NCBI GenBank assembly: GCA_029962745.1
Contig: CM057154.1
Span: 25,445,651 to 25,509,650 of the forward strand
DNA length: 64,000 nt
Source: Echinometra lucunter
Taxonomy: Eukaryota; Echinodermata; Echinoidea; Camarodonta; Echinometridae
Reading direction: 5' to 3'
The notes under the pieces were generated by a model, which had not been told where the DNA came from, searched no databases, and was given only the letters and a program-made list of their open reading frames with translations. Within the stretch, counting starts at the first letter, position 1, and each line of letters begins with the position of its first letter. Positions 55,843-64,000 of this stretch are shown in pieces. The translations under genes and the position numbers were made by a program.

Positions 55843-56395
55843 CTACGGAATACACAATAAGAAGGGCTCATGAATTATTCTTAGTGTTTTACAACTAACA
55901 GTAGCATTAAAAAGACATTGAATACCCTGATTGAATATTTCCGTGAAATGATTGTTTTATTGTTAGAATTGTTCCGAGTAAATATTTGATCAGTTAGCAA
56001 TGAACAAAAATAAAGTTAGCTTTTTGCAAAGAGTTTAGCCTGTGTAGCAAAGAGAAATCAGATGAAGGTTATATATAGTGGAAGCTTGTGGAAGACGATC
56101 GATGCAAAGAACGTAGATATTAATGTATTTTGGTATTTTGGAATGCCGATATCACAAATGTATATTTATGGGTTGTGAGTTCGCTTAATTTCCATTTTTA
56201 AACCAAATTATTGTTACCTCTAAGTGAAATTACTTCCTTTTTTTTTTTTTTATCATTTCAGCGATTACACATGCCATTATTTCATTATAATTCATATTTC
56301 ATATTTCTAATATTTTCTACCGCTTTTTATCCAACTGCATGCGAAAGAATATTATGGTATCAGTGATGTTGTGATAACATGATACATACATGTGC

Positions 56396-56527
56396 TGTCT
56401 CTCCATCGTAAATGCCAACGTGTGTGATATCCATCAAGCTGAGTGACAGGAGGCGTGGTAGAGAGAGAATGGTATGAAGGATACGCCGAGTCATCACGGA
56501 CATACCATTCATTTCCAGCGTCTGGAT
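56396..56527 (-). CDS. LRR exon, copy C, with GC donor
   Basis: 132 nt, same acceptor as the other copies. It encodes IQTLEMNGMSVMTRR, then LSLPRLLSLSLMDITHVGIY. The donor reads ACA|GCACAT where A and B have ACA|GTACAT. GC donors are used rarely and usually with a strong consensus, which is lacking here, so this copy may be mis-spliced. Confidence 0.65.
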
Positions 56528-57479
56528 CTGTTTTAAGAGAATTGATATTCGAACTAAATAGGCTACCAATACATTGCTATGAAGAAAAAGGTTCATATGG
56601 TTATCTGTCGATGTGTTGATTGTTTCACAACATGAATGACGTATAAAATCATTTGGAAGCATACTTGTCTTACCTACCCTTTGGCAAAAAAATGAGAGAA
56701 AAACTAAACAGACATGTGATAAACCAGATATTTGTTAAATCTATAGAGAACAAAGGAAAATAAGATACTAGACATATATCATTGAAGAAAAATTCAGGAC
56801 TTTTATTACACTCTACTCGCTTTGCGCCGAATTACTTTTTCATTACCATACTTTCACCGGTGTAAATCCATTCCGAAGAGATAGAGGGAGAGTGGGGGGG
56901 GGGGGGGGGGGGATAATCGGAATCTTTTCCCGAAAATTCTAGTTCGAACATACACACACGAGTACCCATATATACTCTAAGAGCATTCAAATAAAATATC
57001 ATACTAAAACTGTCACTTATGATACATGCCACCAAAGTTCAAAAAGTTGAGCGTTTAATAATCCTTTTTGCTTTGAAAGCATTGGTATATTTTACATGTC
57101 ATTCTCACCTTTTTAAAAAGTCTGCAAGTGCTGGATATTACACATGTATCCAAAATGCACCATCCCGCGGGATTTACGCCAATGCATTCTTCATACTTTT
57201 ATTCACTGTGTAATGTTTTCATATTCATTTCGGAGACAACATACAGCAAAAACAGTAGTAGGGTATGTGCTGATAAGCATATTAATTAAAAATCTGACGA
57301 AAATGGAATACCACAGCTGGAAAGAGGGAAAGAGAGAGAGAGAGAGGGAGGGAGAGAGAGAGTGGGAAGGGAGGAGAAGGATAAATTAGAATAGCAGAGA
57401 GATAAAAGCGAAGAAAGAGTCGAGATATTAGCTGAAGTCAGTGAAATTGTATTGATACGTGCAAAGAGATGAAGAAATA

Positions 57480-58800
57480 GAGCCCCTGTTCTTACACTTG
57501 GCCCTTTACTTTTCTTGATTTATACTGAATGATATTACTAGTTCTTCGCAACTTTTGCATTTCATTTCTTTTTGCAGACGACACCAGTGTGTTCATGTCA
57601 AACCCATGTTTAAGTTTAATGATAATCATGTTTAATGATGAATTAATTAAAGTGAATGTTTGGTTATATTATATATATTGGATTTTATTCAGTTAAAACA
57701 ATCAAACACAAGGACAAACGGTGCAAAGACCGACACATGCATTGTGTACAAATTAACAATATACATAAATACACATGTGAAATCAAATTACAGAATAAAT
57801 AACAATCAATTACAACCAGTAAAATACCCCTTATATATAACAATACAACAAAGAAGAATGAGACCCAGGGGAAAACAAATAAACCTCCATGGAAGGAGAA
57901 AACAGAGAGAACCCCCCCCCCCACAAACCAATCTTCCCCAGGGTCTCATTTCCCTTAAAATTTACTCCCAAGAGGATGAGAGGTGATGAGGAGAAGGAAA
58001 TCAGCAAGGAAAAAGAGAATAAGGAGAAATGGAGAGAGTCAAAGAAAAGGAGGAGAGAAAAGGAGCAGGGAGAAAGGGAGTAATACATGTATATAAAAAA
58101 GAACAAATACAGATACAATTACAATCATATTACAGCACTTAAAGAACTAAGCACTCAAAGAAATTATTAAATGTGGGAATGCGACTGCTTGTCTGAACCC
58201 CAGAGGAATGGAATTAAGATTATGAATTATGGCAAGGTAGTAGGCACAGATATCATTATTCTTCAACTGATGAAAATTAGGTAAGAAATTCCCTGAGTTA
58301 GAAACATGAAATGTAATACATGTATTGCAAAAAGTGCATGTAATTTCCCAAAGGAGCATAGAGTTAGGAAAGAGGATAGAAGCAGAGCAAGAAAGAAGGA
58401 AGAATAGGGAGGGGGGGGGGGAAGAAAAGGGAAACAACAATTAATGATAAACTACTAGTAAATGTAAAAAAAAAATATATTTACAAAAAGAAAATTTTAC
58501 GAAAATGATTTCACTTCAATGGTCAGAACATATCTCGGGTTTCTGTTGTTAAATTTCTTGGTGTGTACATCGACGATCAAGTGACTTGGCAAGAACACAT
58601 TGGTGTCGCGTGCAATCGCACTGCAAACTGTGTGAGTGTTCTTCTTCGGCTAAAACATTTCCCTGTATATTTTGATTATGTGATATCATTCAATGATTTT
58701 GTCGCACATGAATTACTGTAACTTCATTACTGTACTCATTTACCCAGAATTAGAACTAATGTCTAAAAAAATCAATTCATTTTAAATGTACCAGCTCGGA
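57480..58800 (+). pseudogene. Degenerate LINE fragment (copy C)
   Basis: The plus strand gives 'LGPLLFLIY' (about 57498) with a stop and frameshift after it, then FADDTSVFMSN (about 57573). After an inserted retroelement end (about 57662-58470) come 'VVKFLGVYIDDQVTWQEHI' (about 58545) and 'CNRTANCVSVLLRLKHF'. It lacks the C-terminal region seen in copy A. Confidence 0.65.
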
Positions 58801-60019
58801 ACAATATCCCAATCACTTTAAGAAACATCCCTTCTTTGAAGAGTTTAAAGAAAAAAAAAATGAAGTCCCATTCTTTCTGGCCACCCTTTTGTGTATCAAA
58901 GATATTTTGCTTTTGTGATTTATAGTGCATAGGGGTCAGCGTCTTATAAGGCTAAATGTTCTTTTTGTTGACCCCACTTCTCATATACACTCTTAAAAAT
59001 TCTGTGTCAGATTGACCCAGAAAATAGTCCGCTAGGGCCACACTCCATACTGGGTAAAAAAATGACCCAGAATAGGGTCACGAAGACTTGTTTCCGGGTC
59101 ACAATTGACCTTATTCAGGGTTATTGTGACTTTAATCCCTGTCATTTTTTACCCAGAATGGAGTGTGGTCCCAATGGACTATTTTCCGGGTCAAGTCTGA
59201 CTCGGAATTTTTAAGAGTGTAAAATGACTCTTGTGTACATGGTGTAAATGTATTCTTTTAATCTCGTACCTTATGTTACCATTTCTATCTCATGTGCATG
59301 TGTAATATTTCTGTATTTTTATGGTGAATGAAATAAATAAATTAAATGAAAATGAAATGAAATTGCGGCGAGCGAGATGATGCGGTCGGCCAGAAATACT
59401 GAGTTGAAAATATATATAAAATTAGAATAAATAGGGCCATTTTCATCCAGAATAAATGTATTTCATTTCAAATTTTCTTCTCCTCGAAAATGACATAAAA
59501 CGCAATTAACTGTTCCCATGTCTTCTCTCTAAATTCTTTAGATTGAGATGAGGGACCAATCCAAAATTCGATTGAAAATCTCAGTCTAATAGATTTAGAA
59601 GTCAATCTTTTTCTCAATCGAATTTTGGATTGGTCCCTCATCACAGTCTTATAGACTGATTTCCAATCTAAGGAATTTAGAGAGTAGGTCTACCAATACG
59701 TATTATTTTGGAAAACAATGTATTAAATGAGAATGGGTACTGTTAATAGTCCAATCTCCATCAAACGTACAGTGGGGGCATGCAGGCATATTGAGGAGGC
59801 TAGGGGTTGACCCCCCCTTCCATAAACAATACACACATCACATAATTTAAAAAAAAAAATTCATTCGGGAATCTGCCACCTCCTGTTTGAGTAGTGAAAT
59901 GTTTTCTTTGTAATTTATAATTTTCATCTAGCTTTCTAATGAACAGATTATATCTTTAGTGAAATATCTTCCTTTTTCTATCTCCTTACGCTCGCTTACA
60001 TAAATTAGAAGCTGAAAGC

Positions 60020-60325
60020 TTGAATTTGAAAAGTCTGTCCCATACGCTAACGTTATTTTGTACACATGTAGGTGAAAAAAAGAACTGGGAGGTCACCGAC
60101 GTAACTCGGATACATTTGTGCGGTCTAAAAATGTCAGAGGTAAAAATGTCAGAAGTAAAAATGTCAGAGGTAAAAATGTCAGAGCAAATAATGTCAGATG
60201 TAAAAATATTAGAGGAAGAAATAAATGCCAAAGGTAAAAATGTCAGTGCTGAAAATGCCGATGTGAATGAATGTGTTACAGGTAAGAATAGTGAATTAAA
60301 AATCATGGCGAGCACGAGACATTAA
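60020..60325 (+). CDS. Minisatellite-encoded small open frame (copy C)
   Basis: Repeated KMSEV units (60128-60190) are followed by KILEEEINAKGKN and VSAENADVNECVTG. A strong donor-like 'TACAG|GTAAGA' lies at about 60282. It matches the minus frame in copy B apart from a few substitutions and unit number. Unknown function. Confidence 0.35.
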   Translation: MNLKSLSHTLTLFCTHVGEKKNWEVTDVTRIHLCGLKMSEVKMSEVKMSEVKMSEQIMSDVKILEEEINAKGKNVSAENADVNECVTGKNSELKIMASTRH

Positions 60326-60608
60326 ATATTGATAATGCATGAATTGAGTGATCACAATATATACTCTCTGTAAGCCAACAGTGTATGTGTAGTCACTCGA
60401 ATCGAATGGCCTTCCTGCCTTCTTTTGATGTGACAGTGGTGGTGTTGCCCTATTCATAAACATCTTTACTTTTTTTGGCGAGGAGAATATGCTGGTATGC
60501 ACGCATAGGCAGTGTTTTGATCTCCCGTAAACTTGTTTTTAGCTGACTCCAAATATAAACGTATGTTCGTAAACCACACAACCAATGGGCGCTCGAGGGG
60601 GCAGACAT
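60296..60608 (-). pseudogene. Copy C of the MSAPSKRP open frame, frameshifted
   Basis: The counterpart of 46304-46576. A base is missing in the codons after MSAP and other small indels follow, so only KVKMFMNRATPPLSHQ and onward read open. Confidence 0.45.
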
Positions 60609-63600
60609 CTTGGCAGATATACAGGCATAGCCGCAAGAGGCCGAATTATTTAGTGGTTCTACCTAATATGATCAAATGAGGCGCTGACGATGGTTTCTCG
60701 GGGTTTTTTTTTTTTTTTTCATTCTCCTAATCTGAAATAAATTACTTAAAATTTTCAGTAAAATATTTGATAAGGGTTAGGAATGCTTTACTTACGTACT
60801 TGGCCGTGTTTTTTCCCTGCCTTCCGTCCAAAAGGCCGATTTAGGTAATCACGAACCCCACGATTCACTTAAGACTCATTTGCTGATCGACGCACGTAAG
60901 CAAAATCACAATAAATCTGCTCTAATATATTACTAATTTTAACCCACATAATCTAATTCATATGATTTTACTGGCACAGTGAATATTCTTAGTTACATTA
61001 AGGGACTATCTACCATGCTGTCGTGAAATTTGGTCAGGTGTATTCAAGTCATTTCTTTAAAAAAATCCAGTATTACATTGGGCTAATATCTTTCAAAGCT
61101 GACCATTTTTATGCAGATGTTGTACATGTAGGCCTACAGTTTTCATAAGGAAGATATAGATACACACTCCGAAAGTTATGGCTCAGTGACTTATCTCGGC
61201 TGTATTGGGGGCCAGAGACGGCATGGTATAAAGCAATTTGCAAGCATGTTAAATGGAATATCATAAATACAGATAACAATGGCCTAGAAATTCATCCGAT
61301 GTGGATATGCACTTTACGCAGGAGTAGTTTGAAACTTAATCCTACAATAAGGTGTTTGGCAAAAAGTCATATAACTCAACCCTGATTCCTCAACGACCAC
61401 CCCCTCTCAGCTCTATGGAATCAGAGGAATTCCCGTGTGTTCAGGCAATCCTACTCGGCGAATCCCATGAAGCACCCATGTACGCCAAAACTGACATCTA
61501 CAAAATTAATATGCCATAGAAATACGCTGCAAGAATTGTCATTGTTTAGTTAATTACAGCCATTCTTGGGCATCACTGCCTCATGATCACACCGATTAGG
61601 CCTACACTCTAACATCCCCAATCAGAGACAGACCCCTTGGAACGATTTTTTTTTTCACAGGGGGTGCTGAACACCTGAGCTTCATGTTAGTTTACACCCC
61701 CTTAAGCAAGCAGTGTTCCATAAATATTCGGGAAACACGAAGGGGGGGGGGTAAGACCTATATTTTTCGACAGTTATGTGGCATTATTATTCTAATCAAA
61801 GTACCCCCTCCTCTCTACACAAAACACAATAAATTATTTTCAAACAATATCGTAGATGTATAGTAGATTTTTGGGGGTGTTTTTATTTTTGATTTATTTT
61901 TTATCTTGGGGGGGGGGGGGGGCAATGACGCTTCTTTCTAGATTATGAACCACTGTCCGAGACTTCCTGAAACTTTTTGTTAAGAAGATCAAAGTGTCAT
62001 TTTTTTCATCAAAATACACTGGGGGCCTATAACTTTATCAAGCGGAACGAATGAGGCCAAAAAAGTCATAATCATGATTAAAGAAATGATATGTTGCCAT
62101 CAGAATACACTGTAGCCCCATTAGATATCTGAATGATATGGCCACCTTGCTGTCATATGACTTTCTTCAGAAAATATCTGCCAACCGACTTGTAACTCCA
62201 AGTCAACCGAACGGCTCTTCAAGCTCCTGTAAAATAATTTGAAATGGTTATGTTGTATATGGATGCATTTTACATATGGGTTTTGCCAGAAATGAAATCA
62301 GAATAGAGTTTCATCAGCTTCATACTGTTTTTAAAATAATGATGCAACAACAGTTACTATGGTACCTGGGCCTGAGTCTGAATAATATAGATTGCCATCG
62401 CATGCCCAAATGAAGTGTGTACCAAACTCTCTCATGTTGGCTATAGTACAGATCTACATGTAGACATTTTGAGTACGAGTATGTGGCTATGGCTTGCCTG
62501 TAGGCGGATCCAGGCAGGGGCGCCCAGGAAGTGCGCTCCCTCTTTAATATTTCAGTTCTGTGATTTTTCAAAAACTCTTCAGATCACCTTGAATATAGCA
62601 CGGGCTTTCAAAAATTTTCTTTGGTTTCAATGCCAAGTACATGTATATCGTTAATAGCTAGTAGCACACCATATGTTATTCTAAGAAGCGTCCATCACCT
62701 TACTTCAAGACTTTAATCATGATTAAGCGCGAACTTAGAGTTCTACCGAGACTTTCAGTACAATGTGGTTGAATTTGACTGACTGCATCGTCGAAAGTGA
62801 ATATATTTAATGAAATGACGCCCACCGTATTTTGAATATAGTACGAATTAATCAACCTTGGTTTAATCATATTTAAGTTTTCTTAAAAACGGCCCACTCC
62901 CGTTATGTTTTCCAAACACTGGTTAAGTTAGAGCTTTTCCTCTAAAAGTCTTCTTAAGATGCGACTTTCGCACATTATTTTTTTCTTTATGAAAAATTTC
63001 CTTACCTTGGGAGGGGGATACCCTCCTCCCGGAAGTGATGAAAATAGACAAAATACATATCCCAGTACTGCTGTATAAAGTCAGTATCGTTTCAAACATC
63101 GCAGGAGACAAAGCACATGAGAAATAAGTATGGAATACAAATTATTCATGATTATTCAAAATGTTTAAAAACTATTTCTTTTCGAGAATCAAAGTAACTT
63201 CTGATCATATTCACTGAAAATAAGTACACTTTAATGAAAGAGCTTGATTCATGCATTCTCATAAATATTCATTTGTGTTTCATATTCCCGAGTGCGCTCA
63301 TTGGGAAAACCATATTTTGAGGGGTGTTTTTGCTCATTAACGCATGGGAGGAGGTAATTATAGAAGTACAGCTATCCCGGCGTTGTTCATAGAATCGGTT
63401 CATCGATTCTCTTATTAACATTTCAATATGGCTCCTCTCACGAAGTGAGCGGGCGGTGCTTCCTTATGTACGAGGACAATAATATTCAGGCATTTCTTGT
63501 TCACGTGCACCACACTTGATTGGTTATGCAGGGGGGGGGGGGGGGGCTTACGAAGAGGCATGTGCATAATCACACACTCGTGTGGAATGTTTGTGGTCAG

Positions 63601-64000
63601 CTACTCATGTTACAAGCCCAAGTTTGTTCACACCATTGTTTTCACAATGTTCATCCACGTACATTTTCTTACTGTATCAAAGTTGTATGATATTTTGGGC
63701 ATTATCCATGCAAATGAATCTATATTTTCATCCTTCGCTACATCCTCTTTCTTAATTCCCCTTATAATTTGATTCAGCTCAAGCGCCCAGGCCCACGTTT
63801 CCCAATTGTCATGATGATTACAGGAAAGTTATGAAAAGCACGTGCAATAAACTTTCGCATTATAACAAAATTTAATGAATACGGTTCCCAGTGCAGTTAT
63901 GTATATAGGCCAATAATAATAAACCAAAAGCTATAAAAATGATTTTTCCTTGGCTGCTTCCCTCCCTCTCTCATATATAGTTATTTTTCTTCATATGAAG
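60609..64000. repeat. Non-coding outer part of copy C
   Basis: Parallels 46303-41462 of copy B in reverse, with the two missing segments noted. It contains G runs at 61742-61751, 61911-61922 and 63530-63546. No intact gene is visible. Confidence 0.55.

Larger units (their letters stand above)
55467..64000. repeat. Segmental duplication copy C, inverted relative to B
   Basis: The reverse complement follows copy B from the LRR exon end (55484) to the right terminus of the 41188-41460 MITE (64000). Order is conserved throughout. It shares both palindromic MITEs and the LINE deletion with B, but lacks the three 8-bp-TSD insertions of B and the segments 42262-42690 and 43303-44085. Confidence 0.85.

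Overview
This is a eukaryotic, AT-rich, intron-containing and repeat-laden window that looks like an echinoderm, most probably a sea urchin. The evidence is a DEATH-NACHT-LRR (NLR) gene of the expanded invertebrate deuterostome type, a CR1/L2-like LINE with a PHD finger and a 2A-like peptide, many hAT-like non-autonomous elements, and many poly-C/G tracts. Species is not determinable by eye; amphioxus or hemichordate cannot be fully excluded. Two blocks of exactly 500 N (13934-14433 and 54967-55466) show that three contigs were scaffolded: 1-13933, 14434-54966 and 55467-64000.

Layout. Contig 1 starts with a degenerate dispersed repeat family (1-3300) and an ~195-bp satellite-like array (3310-5870). 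It ends with a segmental copy (copy A, 5880-13933) that carries two LRR exons, the second cut by the gap. Contig 2 begins with a DEATH-domain exon (15188-15463). There follow a short hAT-like element, a nearly complete LINE on the minus strand (about 17.2-21.3 kb), a CARD-like reading frame with a long hairpin, a tRNA-like sequence, the NACHT exon (25489-26975) and an LRR/hinge exon (28059-28253). The next 23 kb are mostly mobile elements: a 3.7-kb hAT-like element with an internal motif array, a foldback element, a 1.2-kb hAT-like element, an L1-like LINE remnant and a second satellite array. Copy B of the segmental duplication (about 41.46-53.8 kb) follows and carries three LRR exons (51408-51539, 53429-53787, 54764-54857). 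Contig 3 (copy C) is copy B in reverse orientation, with two LRR exons on the minus strand.

How it fits together. The DEATH, NACHT, hinge-LRR and copy-B LRR exons are on one strand, in domain order, and every splice phase agrees (1, 1-0, 0-0, 0-0, 0-2, 2-0). They can be read as one NLR gene of about 40 kb whose introns are filled by transposons. Copies A and C are 3' ends of related NLR genes, or, for C, possibly the other haplotype placed in reverse. The three LRR exon sets differ mostly at clustered positions inside LRR units, as expected for a diversifying innate immune receptor family. Insertions with intact 8-bp target-site duplications, whose empty sites are seen in sister copies, give a relative order: A split first, then B and C.

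No bacterial-type system, CRISPR array or operon is present. The strongest leads are the phase-consistent NLR gene with hypervariable LRR exons, the 2A-like/PHD LINE inside it, the inverted B/C duplication, the 3.7-kb hAT-like element with a repeated GAAACATACGTTAC-type motif, and the long hairpin next to the CARD-like frame.
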